Shown here: piece by piece, positions 1 through 6,132 of the stretch | Layout of the letters: the number at the start of each line of letters is the position of its first letter | Numbering within the stretch: the first letter of the stretch is position 1 | From: Planctomycetia bacterium | Lineage (GTDB): Bacteria; Planctomycetota; Planctomycetia; Pirellulales; UBA1268 | Assembly (NCBI GenBank): GCA_010027105.1 | Contig: RGVT01000139.1 | Location: 1-7,002 of the forward strand | Direction of reading: 5' to 3' | DNA length: 7,002 nucleotides | Translations under genes and position numbers: made by a program | Notes under the pieces: generated by a model | What the model was told of the DNA's origin: nothing | The model's database searches: none | Seen by the model: only the letters and a program-made list of their open reading frames with translations

Positions 1-654
1 CGGCAGCCAGAACACGCCCGACTGGCTGCGGGTGATCTCGAAGGCCTGCATGATCCGCAGCGAGTTGTGGAGCAGGTTCTCGTGGGAGAGCATCACCCCC
101 TTGGGCGTGCCCGTCGAGCCGCTCGTGTACTGCAGGAACGCGAGCGTCCGGCCGGCGATGTCGGGCCGGCTCCAGCGGTCGGCCCAGTCTCCCTCGAGCT
201 CGCCGTCGACCTTCCAGAGCAGGTCCTCGAGGCTCGGCGCCGAGGCCCGCAGGCCGTCGAACCGGTCGAGCACGTCGCGGGTGGTGAGGGCGACCGACGC
301 GTTGGCGTCGGCGGCGATCGCCTCGATCCGCTCCACCGAGCGGTTCTTGCGCGGCGGATAGGCGGGCACGGCGATCGCACCGCCGTACAGGCAGCCGAGG
401 AACGCGGCGATGAAGTCGAGGCCGGAGGGATAGAGGAGCAGCACCCGCTTCCCCTGCATCCCCGACGCCAACAGCCACGCCCCGACCGCCCGGGCCCGGC
501 GGTCGAGCTCGGCGTACGTGATGTTCAGCTCCTCGTTCTCGCCGTCGACGAGGAACGTGAAGGCCCGGTCGTGGGGGCGGTAGGCCGCCCGCTGCCGCAG
601 GAGGTCGACGATCGTCTCGGCGAAGGACCCTTCGCTCACGGGATTGGGAATCAC
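1..654 (-). CDS. Fatty acyl-AMP ligase (FAAL), N-terminal part, truncated by window edge
   Basis: Enzymes of this family activate a fatty acid with ATP as acyl-AMP and pass it to an acyl carrier protein rather than to CoA, usually to start a lipid, polyketide or lipopeptide. About 218 residues are visible. The adenylation (A3) signature YTSGSTGTPKG is at residues 176-186, followed by VMLSHENLLHN and, at the window edge, GVFWLP. Upstream, the segment AVPAYPPRKNRSVERIEAI (residues 95-113) is typical of FAALs rather than ordinary acyl-CoA synthetases. The chosen GTG start (652-654) has GGAGG 11 bases upstream (complement of 666-670). A GTG five codons further in (637-639) is an equally good family start, and an in-frame ATG at 742-744 would add an unlike-family extension. 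The C-terminal part, including the catalytic lysine and any fused carrier or ketosynthase domains, lies outside, so a stand-alone enzyme cannot be told from the head of a megasynthase. Family assignment is strong; the substrate is unknown. Confidence 0.92.
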   Translation of the reverse strand, partial: MIPNPVSEGSFAETIVDLLRQRAAYRPHDRAFTFLVDGENEELNITYAELDRRARAVGAWLLASGMQGKRVLLLYPSGLDFIAAFLGCLYGGAIAVPAYPPRKNRSVERIEAIAADANASVALTTRDVLDRFDGLRASAPSLEDLLWKVDGELEGDWADRWSRPDIAGRTLAFLQYTSGSTGTPKGVMLSHENLLHNSLRIMQAFEITRSQSGVFWLP

Positions 655-747
655 GTCGTCGGCAGCCTCCACCCGCCCGCCGGCCGCCCAGAGGCAGCCG
701 AAACCTGCATCCTCATGCACTTCGGCCGATTCCAGGCCGGGCATCGC

Positions 748-777
748 ATTCTAGTCGCGTGCGCCAGACAACCGGAA
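748..777 (-). promoter_or_regulatory. Weak candidate promoter for the FAAL gene
   Basis: On the minus strand TTCCGG (complement of 772-777) is followed after 18 bases by TAGAAT (complement of 748-753), which matches five of six bases of a sigma70 -10 box. Transcription would start near 741, just past the possible ATG at 744. This favours the internal GTG starts and a leader of about 90 bases. The -35 match is poor, so the call rests mainly on the -10 box and its position. Confidence 0.25.
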
Positions 778-883
778 GTTTCAGCCCTCACCCCGAGGGG
801 TTCCGCGCGTGCCCGCGGCGTCCCATGCACCGGTTCCGCAAACCTTGCCGGCGCCGGCTTCGGGCTCCCCATATCCCATGTGG

Positions 884-901
884 GACAGGCTTCAGCCTGT
901 C
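884..901. repeat. Dispersed 18-bp palindrome GACAGGCTTCAGCCTGTC, solitary copy
   Basis: The arms GACAGGCT and AGCCTGTC are exact reverse complements around TC; as RNA this would be a 7-bp stem with a TTCA loop. An identical 18-bp copy starts directly after the enolase stop codon at 3878-3895. The element lies 3' of rsmA, so in both places it follows the end of a gene. It is preceded by TCCCATGTGGGA (874-885), which may be part of a larger unit. It resembles REP-type extragenic palindromes in size and placement; no RAYT-type transposase is visible here. Confidence 0.85.
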
Positions 902-944
902 GTGCCCCGTCGGCGCGATGGAGTTTCGGCGGAGTTGAGCATGC

Positions 945-1880
945 CTACCGCCGGCGCGGCCAAGTTGACGTAACGCCGTCACCCCGCTGCCGCGGCGAAG
1001 AGCTCGTCCATTTCCACGAAGACGTCGGGTGCGATGGGAAGCCGAGCGTGGCGTAGATCGACTCCACGATGTGCTTGGCGGCTTCCTTGTCGCCGGTCTT
1101 CTGCGCGGCCATGCGGAGGAGCACCCCGCGGAGAAGCTTGCGGCGGTGGCAGAACACGTCGCGCACGAAGTCGTGGAACCGGGCGCGGTCGCCCACGAGA
1201 GCGCGGCGGGCGGGCTCGAGGTCGAGCCGCACGATCGCCGAATCGACCTTCGGCCGCGGCCAGAACACGCTCGGCGGCAGCACCCGCACGATCTCCGAGC
1301 GGCACTGGGCGCCGATCCACACCGAGAGGGCGTTGTACGAGTGGGAGCCGGCGGCGGCCGTCAGCCGTTCGCCCATCTCGCGCTGCACCGTCACGGTGGC
1401 CGCGTCGAACGGGCGGGGCAGGGCGAGGAGGTTCGAGATCACCGGCGTGGCCACGCAGTAGGGGAGGTTCGCCACGAGGAGCAGCCGGGCTCCGGGGGAG
1501 GCAGCGAGCGCTGCCTCGATCGCGGTGAGCACGGCCGGCGCGAAGCGGTGCTTGCCGGCGAGCACGTCCCCCTCCACGAGGGTCACGTCGTCGAAGTCGA
1601 CGAGCCTGTCGCGGGCGAGGCAGGCGAGCCGCGGATCGACCTCGCAGCTCACGACGCGGCGGGCGGCACGGGCGAGCCGCTCGGTGAGGGCGCCGGTGCC
1701 GGTGCCCACCTCGAGCACGACGTCGGCGGGGGTGACGCCGGCCGAGCGTTCGAGCAGGTCGAGGAGGTTCAGGTCGACGAGGAAGTTCTGGCCGCGCTTC
1801 GCGTCGATCGTGAAGCCGACCTCCGCGAAGAGCTGCTTGAGGTAGGCCGTCGTCTGCCGGGCCGGGGCGGGCGTCGTCAT
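945..1880 (-). CDS. rsmA: 16S rRNA (adenine1518/1519-N6)-dimethyltransferase RsmA (KsgA), 3' end probably frameshifted
   Basis: RsmA uses S-adenosylmethionine to dimethylate two adjacent adenines near the 3' end of 16S rRNA, a late step of small-subunit assembly. Visible motifs are RGQNFLVD (29-36), the SAM-binding loop VLEVGTGTGALT (55-66), acidic EVD (80-82), GDVL (104-107), the catalytic NLPY (138-141), VQREMGERL (165-173) and PPSVFWPRPKVDSAIVRL (202-219). The ATG (1878-1880) overlaps the ribE stop as ATGA, pointing to translational coupling in a ribE-rsmA operon. As read, the protein has 311 residues and ends in a Ser/Trp/Arg-rich tail unlike the family. Shifting frame by one base near 1036 gives IAPDVFVEMDELFAAAAG and a stop at 979-981, which looks like a genuine RsmA C-terminus (300 residues; E. 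coli KsgA has 273). The catalytic domain is unaffected in either reading. Confidence 0.94.
   Translation of the reverse strand: MTTPAPARQTTAYLKQLFAEVGFTIDAKRGQNFLVDLNLLDLLERSAGVTPADVVLEVGTGTGALTERLARAARRVVSCEVDPRLACLARDRLVDFDDVTLVEGDVLAGKHRFAPAVLTAIEAALAASPGARLLLVANLPYCVATPVISNLLALPRPFDAATVTVQREMGERLTAAAGSHSYNALSVWIGAQCRSEIVRVLPPSVFWPRPKVDSAIVRLDLEPARRALVGDRARFHDFVRDVFCHRRKLLRGVLLRMAAQKTGDKEAAKHIVESIYATLGFPSHPTSSWKWTSSSPRQRGDGVTSTWPRRR
1033..1040 (-). other. Probable single-base deletion (frameshift) in rsmA
   Basis: Up to the codon TTC (complement of 1038-1040) the family-like frame is the one that ends at 945. From the codon ATC (complement of 1033-1035) the family-like frame is the one that ends at 979. 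Two bases (1036-1037) are left between them, so one base is missing, most simply from the GGG run at 1036-1038. It may be a real mutation or a homopolymer error in the sequence. Confidence 0.65.
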
Positions 1881-2476
1881 GTCGGCGCCCGGGCGGCGAG
1901 CCAGCGGGCCACGTACTTGAAGACGAGGTCGGTCTCCAGGTTCACCGCGTCGCCCGGCGCGAGCCGGCCGAGCGTGGTGTGGGCGAGCGTGTGCGGGATG
2001 AGGGCCACGCCGAACGTCGTCGCGTCGACGTCGACGACGGTCAGGCTCACGCCGTCGATCGCCACCGAGCCCTTGGGGGCCATCTGGGCGAGGAGGGCCG
2101 GCGGCGCCGCGAACCGGCAGGTCACCCACTCCCCCTCCGCGACGCGGGCGGCGAGGCTGCCGAGGCCGTCGACGTGGCCGGTCACGAGGTGGCCGCCGAG
2201 CCGGTCGCTCGTGCGGAGCGACCGTTCGAGGTTCACGGGGCCGCCGGTGACGAGCCGCCCGAGCGTCGTGCGCGAGAGCGTCTCGGGGCCGAGCTGGAAC
2301 TCGACCGTGCCGCCGTCGATCCGCACGACCGACAGGCAGCAGCCGCTCGTGCAGATGCTCTCGCCGAGCGCGGCCTCGCGGCCGATCGGGCCGGCGTCGA
2401 CCACCAGCCGCACGCCGGGCGGTTCGGGCACGACGGCCACGACGGTTCCGAGAGCTTCGACGAGGCCGGTGAACAT
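1877..2476 (-). CDS. ribE: Riboflavin synthase, alpha chain
   Basis: This enzyme performs the last step of riboflavin synthesis, the dismutation of two 6,7-dimethyl-8-ribityllumazine molecules into riboflavin and a pyrimidine by-product in the cytosol. The protein has 199 residues, near the family's usual 200-215. It begins with the hallmark MFTG, which fixes the start at 2474-2476 despite the lack of a clear ribosome binding site. Two lumazine-binding repeats are visible: repeat 1 with SGCCLSV (44-50), and repeat 2 starting around LGGHLVTGHVDG (93-104), with KGSVAIDGVSLTV (135-147) and IPHTLAHTTLG (160-170). The C-terminal VNLETDLVFKYVARWL (178-193) is the usual trimerisation region. Serine 44 stands where many homologues have asparagine (NG-CCLTV), a mild variation. 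The stop overlaps the rsmA start. The partner genes ribB/A, ribD and ribH are not in the window. Confidence 0.95.
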   Translation of the reverse strand: MFTGLVEALGTVVAVVPEPPGVRLVVDAGPIGREAALGESICTSGCCLSVVRIDGGTVEFQLGPETLSRTTLGRLVTGGPVNLERSLRTSDRLGGHLVTGHVDGLGSLAARVAEGEWVTCRFAAPPALLAQMAPKGSVAIDGVSLTVVDVDATTFGVALIPHTLAHTTLGRLAPGDAVNLETDLVFKYVARWLAARAPT

Positions 2477-2584
2477 GACTTGTCCGGGGAGGATTTCCGC
2501 GAGGGGCTTCCGGAGGATAGTCGAAAGCGGCACAATCTGCCGCGGCCGACCCCCGATTCCCGCATCCACCCCGAGGCCTCCACC
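2477..2584. promoter_or_regulatory. Divergent intergenic region between ribE and eno
   Basis: These 108 bases must hold the promoters of both the ribE-rsmA pair (minus) and enolase (plus). For eno, TTCCGG (2508-2513), 17 bases, then CACAAT (2531-2536) is a weak sigma70-like candidate. It is followed by GAGG (2573-2576), 8 bases before the ATG, a usable ribosome binding site. For ribE only TATCCT (complement of 2514-2519) resembles a -10 box, and no -35 partner is visible. GGAGGAT occurs twice (2489-2495 and 2512-2518). The region is too short for, and shows no sign of, an FMN riboswitch. Confidence 0.4.
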
Positions 2585-3877
2585 ATGTCCACGATCGCCG
2601 ACGTCCACGCCCGCCAGATCCTCGACAGCCGCGGTAACCCCACGATCGAGGTCGACGTGAGCCTCGCCGACGGCGCCTTCGGCCGGGCCGCGGTGCCGAG
2701 CGGCGCGAGCACCGGGGCCCACGAGGCCTGGGAGAAGCGCGACGGCGACAAGGCCTTGTACCTCGGCAGGGGCGTGCTCGAGGCGGTGGAGAACGTCAAC
2801 ACCCGGATCGCCGAGGAGCTGGAGGGCTGTGACGCCCTCGACCAGACGCGGGTCGACGAGCTGATGCTCGAGCTCGACGGCACGCCGAACAAGAAGAACC
2901 TGGGCGCCAACGCGATCCTCGGCGTCTCGCTGGCCGTGGCCCACGCCGCCGCCGAGCACTGCGGCGTGCCGCTCTACCGGTATCTCGGCGGCACCACCGC
3001 CCGCCTGCTCCCCGCCCCGATGATGAACATCGTCAACGGCGGCGCCCACGCCGACAACCCGCTCGACGTGCAGGAATTCATGGTGATGCCGCTCGGCTTC
3101 GACACGTTCGAAGAGGCCCTGCGGGCCGGCGTCGAGACCTTCCACGCGCTCAAGAAGGTCCTCAAGGACAAGAAGCTCTCCACGGCCGTGGGCGACGAGG
3201 GGGGCTTCGCGCCGCACATCGGCTCCTGCGCGGAGGCGCTCGAGGTGATCATGGCCGCGATCGCCAACGCGGGCTACGCGCCGGGGGAGCAGGTGGCGAT
3301 CGCGCTCGACGTGGCCGCCACCGAGCTCTTCGACGCCAAGAGCGGCACCTACACGATCGAGGGCAGGTCGCTCGACTCCGCCGGCATGGTGAACTTCCTG
3401 GCCGATCTCGCCGGCAAATACCCGATCGTGTCGATCGAGGACGGCTGCTCCGAGGACGACTGGAAGGGCTGGAAGCTGATCAGCGAGAAGCTCGGCGACA
3501 GGGTGCAGCTCGTGGGCGACGACCTGTTCGTGACCAACTCCGAGCGGCTCGGCCGCGGCATCGCCGAGGGCGTGGCCAACAGCATCCTCGTGAAGGTCAA
3601 CCAGATCGGCACGCTCACCGAGACCATCCAGGCCGTCTCGCTCGCCCACCGGGCCGGGTACACCTCGATCGCGAGCCACCGCAGCGGTGAGACGGAGGAT
3701 GCGACGATCGCCGACCTGGCCGTGGGCCTCTCGACCGGCCAGATCAAGACCGGCTCGGCCTCGCGCAGCGACCGGATCGCGAAATACAACCAGCTGCTGC
3801 GCATCGCCGAGTCGCTCGCCGACGGCGCGATCTACGCCGGCCGCGACGTCCGCGCCCGCTGGCCCGGTGTCGCGTAG
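2585..3877 (+). CDS. eno: Enolase (phosphopyruvate hydratase)
   Basis: Enolase interconverts 2-phosphoglycerate and phosphoenolpyruvate in glycolysis and gluconeogenesis. The 430-residue protein is full length. Expected active-site residues are all present: Mg ligands D242 (ALDVAATE), E285 (SIEDG) and D312 (LVGDDLF); the general acid E205 in GDEGGFAP; the catalytic lysine K337 in the signature ILVKVNQIGTLTET (334-347); H155 in GGAHADN; H365-R366-S367 in SHRSGETED; and K388 in GQIKTGS. The flexible loop GASTGAHEA is at 40-48. The ATG is preceded by GAGG at a spacing of 8 and gives the standard N-terminal DVHARQILDSRGNPTIEVDV, so the start is firm. GSASRSDRIAKYNQLLRI (390-407) replaces the GSLSRTDR or GAPSRSER of many bacteria, a variant I associate with planctomycetes. 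The gene is divergent from ribE, with the palindromic repeat beginning directly after its stop. Confidence 0.98.
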   Translation: MSTIADVHARQILDSRGNPTIEVDVSLADGAFGRAAVPSGASTGAHEAWEKRDGDKALYLGRGVLEAVENVNTRIAEELEGCDALDQTRVDELMLELDGTPNKKNLGANAILGVSLAVAHAAAEHCGVPLYRYLGGTTARLLPAPMMNIVNGGAHADNPLDVQEFMVMPLGFDTFEEALRAGVETFHALKKVLKDKKLSTAVGDEGGFAPHIGSCAEALEVIMAAIANAGYAPGEQVAIALDVAATELFDAKSGTYTIEGRSLDSAGMVNFLADLAGKYPIVSIEDGCSEDDWKGWKLISEKLGDRVQLVGDDLFVTNSERLGRGIAEGVANSILVKVNQIGTLTETIQAVSLAHRAGYTSIASHRSGETEDATIADLAVGLSTGQIKTGSASRSDRIAKYNQLLRIAESLADGAIYAGRDVRARWPGVA

Positions 3878-4014
3878 GACAGGCTTCAGCCTGTCACTGT
3901 CTGCTGGCTTCAGCCTGTCACTGTCTGCTGGCTTCAGCCTGTCACTGTCTGCTGGCTTCAGCCTGTCACTGTCTGCTGGCTTCAGCCTGTCACGGCCTCG
4001 CGCTTCAGCCTGTC
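3878..4014. repeat. Palindrome plus 24-bp tandem array following the enolase stop
   Basis: The array opens with the intact palindrome GACAGGCTTCAGCCTGTC (3878-3895). Four identical 24-base units follow (3896-3919, 3920-3943, 3944-3967, 3968-3991), each starting ACTGTCTG and ending GCTTCAGCCTGTC. A diverged 23-base unit (3992-4014) keeps only the CGCTTCAGCCTGTC end. There are thus six copies of the 3' half. In the tandem units the 5' arm is changed from GACAGGCT to TGCTGGCT, so only the first copy can form the full hairpin; the others keep a short GGC/GCC stem. Perfect identity between units suggests recent expansion by slippage or unequal exchange. Because 24 is a multiple of three, the array does not interrupt open frames, which creates spurious long ones on both strands. 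It may act as a 3' mRNA hairpin, but there is no U-tract. Confidence 0.93.
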
Positions 4015-4062
4015 TCCCGTGCCGAGCCGGATCGGGCTCTGAGACGGTACGATCACGAGTGC

Positions 4063-4407
4063 ATGAACCCCGGCAACCAGCCCTACCGCCTCGCCGACAG
4101 CCCCTGGTTCTGGGCGCTCGTGTTTTCGCTGATGGCACTCGTCGGCCTCGGGCTGATCGCGCCCAAGTTCGACGTCCGCCAGCGGCAGATCGAGGGGCGG
4201 TATCTCGGCCGGCAGAAGGCGGCCGAGGAGCGGGCCCGCCGGTCGGCCGGCCTCGAGCCGACGGACCTCGCCGAGGAGGCCCGCGAGCGGGGAGACATGG
4301 CGCCGCGGCGGCTGGTGCCGCTCTGGACGCTCGCCGTCGCGGCCGGGGCGGCCGCCGCGGGTTCCGGCGTCATGCTCCGCCGCGAGTGCCTTGCCGTCAG
4401 GAGATGA
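4063..4407 (+). CDS. Small two-helix membrane protein, unknown function
   Basis: I do not recognise a named family, but the protein looks real. Its 114 residues contain a hydrophobic segment at about 15-33 (WFWALVFSLMALVGLGLIA), a charged linker at 35-83 rich in Arg/Glu/Gln that may form a coiled helix, and a second hydrophobic segment at about 84-105 ending before an Arg-Arg pair. This predicts two membrane passes with a linker of about 50 residues. The N-terminal NQPYRLADSPWFW recalls small conserved planctomycete proteins, which is a recollection rather than a search result. No clear ribosome binding site is seen. TACGAT (4048-4053), ending 9 bases before the ATG, could be a -10 box giving an almost leaderless mRNA. 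The last 11 bases (4397-4407) overlap the convergent VWA gene, leaving no room for a terminator. Confidence 0.72.
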   Translation: MNPGNQPYRLADSPWFWALVFSLMALVGLGLIAPKFDVRQRQIEGRYLGRQKAAEERARRSAGLEPTDLAEEARERGDMAPRRLVPLWTLAVAAGAAAAGSGVMLRRECLAVRR

Positions 4408-6106
4408 TCGAGCGGCGGCGGGCCACGTAGTCCCAGACCACGAACCGGTCGAGGTCGCGGCCGGCGGTGAAGAACACCCGGCCTTTGGCCGTTTCGGCGA
4501 GCCGGTAGGCGAATTGGATGTCTTCGCGCGATTGCGACCAGCCGGAGAGCAGGAACACGTTCACCGTGATTCCCTCGCGGCGGCAGGCCTCGGCCTCGCG
4601 GATCGTCGCCTCCTCCGTGCGCGGATGGGGCGGGTAGAGCAGGAAGAGCTGGCTGCCCTCGAAATGGGCGGTGGGCAGGCCGTCAGTGATGATGATCACC
4701 TGGCGATTGGGCGTGTCTTGGCGGGCCAGGTGCTGCCGCGAGAGCTGCAGCGCGTGCTGGATGTTCGTGAAGTGCGGCGGCACGTCGCTCTCCGAGATCG
4801 CCGGATCGCTCATGTCGGCCCGGAGCCGGACGACCGAGTCGAAGATCGTGACGGGCTTGGGCATGAACGTCACGACCTCGCCGGCCGGCCGCGGCTTGGC
4901 GAACGAATACATCTCGATGAACTGGAGGAAGTCGCCCGGATACTCCCGCTGCACGAGCCCCTGGAGCGCGAGCGCCATCCGCTTCACGTTGATGTAGGTG
5001 CCGCCGTACCGCATCGAGCCGCTCATGTCGAGGACGACGGTCGTCGCGCATTTGGGCGTGTTGCGGGTGCGGTGCACCTCGATGTCGCGTTGCTGGAGCC
5101 GGAGCGGGCCCGCCGCCTGGTCGCCGGCCTGCCGGAGCATCGCGTTGACGAGCGAGCCGGGAATGTCCATGTGGGCGACCGAGTCGCCAAACTCGTACGG
5201 CCGCGTGGGCACGAGCTCGACGGCGCCGTCTCCCTGCACGTTCACCTGGTGGCGGCCGGTCCGCGACGGGGCGAGGGCGGCGAAGATTTTTTCGAGCACC
5301 TTGCCCTGGAAGATCCGCAGGGCCTTGGGCGTGAGCTCGTAGCCCCGCTTCGTCTTCTCGAGCCCCTGCTGGGCCGCCATCTGCTCGACGAGATCCTGCA
5401 CCTGCCGCCTCAGCCGGTCGAGATCGTCGAGCTCGCCCGACTCGACGAACCGGCCGAGCGACTCCATGTCGATGAGGGCGATCCTGGCGTTGTGCCGAGC
5501 CTCCTCGAGCTGCGCGAGCAGGCGCTCGATCGTCTCGAGCTCCTCCCTGACCTCGAGCGCCTCCGGCACCGTCAGCGTCTCGCGGCCGGTGAACTCCCAC
5601 TTCGCCGCCAGCTCGTCCACCTGGTAGACGTCGCCGAGCCGGTCGATGAGCGCGACGAGGTCGGCGGCGAAGGGGCTGTGGTCGTCCCGCTCCCCGTACC
5701 ACAGCCGCTCGAGCGGCCGGAGCCGCTCCTCGCGCACGGCTTTGTGGAAGGCGTCGCGGGCCTTCGCCGGCGGCCGCGCCCGCTGCGCGGCGTCGTGGAA
5801 GGTGGTGCGGGCCTGCTTCCGCACGCCGTCGGTCTCGTACCGCTCGAGGATCTTGCGGCGTCGCTCCTCGAGCCGCCGCTTCAGCGAGTCGAGCGACGGC
5901 CCGAGCCCCCGGATCTGCTCCGGGTCGAGGATCACGGCCTCGGCGAGTTGCTCCTCCGTGAGCTCGTCGATGCTGCCGTATTCGAGCAGGTGCTCCATCG
6001 CCGGGGTCACGAGATCCCCGGCCGGCGGCCGCGGCGGCGGAATCCGCGCCGGGTCGTACTTCTGATACGTATGGACGATCCCGCCGAGCGAGTCACGCGT
6101 GGGCAT
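4397..6106 (-). CDS. VWA-domain protein (COG4867-like), partner of a ChlI/MoxR-type AAA+ ATPase
   Basis: The protein has 569 residues, with no signal peptide or membrane segment, so it is probably cytosolic. The N-terminal two thirds are charged and helical, with coiled-coil-like stretches at about 72-92 and 184-206. YELTPKALRIFQGKVLEKIF (256-275) and TRPYEFGDSVAHMDIPGSLVNA (starting at 301) precede the C-terminal VWA domain (about 353-560). The metal-binding MIDAS is complete: DMSGS (360-364), a threonine at 447 in HFTNIQHAL, and ITDG with D475. This arrangement, with NRQVIIITDGLPTAHFEG and EGITVNVFLL, matches the COG4867 family, which includes M. tuberculosis Rv0959, encoded next to a magnesium-chelatase-like ATPase. 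Such pairs resemble BchI/BchD and MoxR/VWA machines that remodel or load metals into target proteins; the target here is unknown. The start has AGAGG (complement of 6116-6120) at a spacing of 9. The AAA+ partner lies upstream, separated by two small genes. Confidence 0.9.
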   Translation of the reverse strand: MPTRDSLGGIVHTYQKYDPARIPPPRPPAGDLVTPAMEHLLEYGSIDELTEEQLAEAVILDPEQIRGLGPSLDSLKRRLEERRRKILERYETDGVRKQARTTFHDAAQRARPPAKARDAFHKAVREERLRPLERLWYGERDDHSPFAADLVALIDRLGDVYQVDELAAKWEFTGRETLTVPEALEVREELETIERLLAQLEEARHNARIALIDMESLGRFVESGELDDLDRLRRQVQDLVEQMAAQQGLEKTKRGYELTPKALRIFQGKVLEKIFAALAPSRTGRHQVNVQGDGAVELVPTRPYEFGDSVAHMDIPGSLVNAMLRQAGDQAAGPLRLQQRDIEVHRTRNTPKCATTVVLDMSGSMRYGGTYINVKRMALALQGLVQREYPGDFLQFIEMYSFAKPRPAGEVVTFMPKPVTIFDSVVRLRADMSDPAISESDVPPHFTNIQHALQLSRQHLARQDTPNRQVIIITDGLPTAHFEGSQLFLLYPPHPRTEEATIREAEACRREGITVNVFLLSGWSQSREDIQFAYRLAETAKGRVFFTAGRDLDRFVVWDYVARRRSIIS

Positions 6107-6132
6107 GGTTCAGCGCCTCTTGAAGGCAGCGA

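Larger units (their letters stand above)
655..944. other. Intergenic gap between rsmA and the FAAL gene; no convincing gene
   Basis: This stretch of 290 bases lies downstream of rsmA and upstream of the FAAL gene, both on the minus strand. It holds the 18-bp palindrome at 884-901, a short inverted repeat TCCCATGTGGGA at 874-885 next to it, a perfect GCCGGCGCCGGC palindrome at 847-858, and the candidate FAAL promoter. Short open frames run through it, but they have arginine/proline-rich compositions typical of non-coding GC-rich DNA. I see no tRNA, riboswitch or U-tailed terminator. Confidence 0.7.

Noticed and set aside
742..744. In-frame ATG as the FAAL start
   Set aside because: It would add about 30 residues unlike the family and lies at the predicted transcription start. 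The GTGs at 652-654 or 637-639 give a normal N-terminus.
790..801. ACCCC-GA-GGGGT inverted repeat in the rsmA/FAAL gap
   Set aside because: Only 5-base arms in GC-rich DNA, with no T-run and no second copy seen; likely chance.
651..872. Small minus-strand open frame (73 codons) upstream of the FAAL gene
   Set aside because: Composition is that of translated non-coding GC-rich DNA, and it overlaps the FAAL start and candidate promoter.
2477..2584. FMN riboswitch upstream of ribE
   Set aside because: The region is too short, is shared with a divergent promoter, and lacks the conserved RFN-element helices and boxes as far as I can see.
1029..2660. A 543-codon plus-strand open frame opposite rsmA and ribE
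   Set aside because: Shadow of two well-supported minus-strand genes; no family-like motif in its translation.
3878..3895. Intrinsic terminator of enolase
   Set aside because: The hairpin is good, but no T-run follows in either direction, so standard rho-independent termination is not supported.
3896..4014. CRISPR-like array after enolase
   Set aside because: The units are contiguous 24-base tandem copies with no unique spacers, and no cas gene is near.
3687..4062. Repeat protein encoded by the array (AGFSLSLS on plus or DRLKPADS on minus)
   Set aside because: The frame stays open only because the unit length is a multiple of three. It overlaps the end of enolase in another frame and has no start with a ribosome binding site.
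1877..4138. A 753-codon open frame on the minus strand antisense to enolase and continuous with riboflavin synthase
   Set aside because: Only its last 199 residues (from MFTG) look like a protein. The rest is an Asp/Gly/Val/Arg-rich shadow of the enolase codons, plus a DRLKPADS repeat that is merely the translated 24-bp array.
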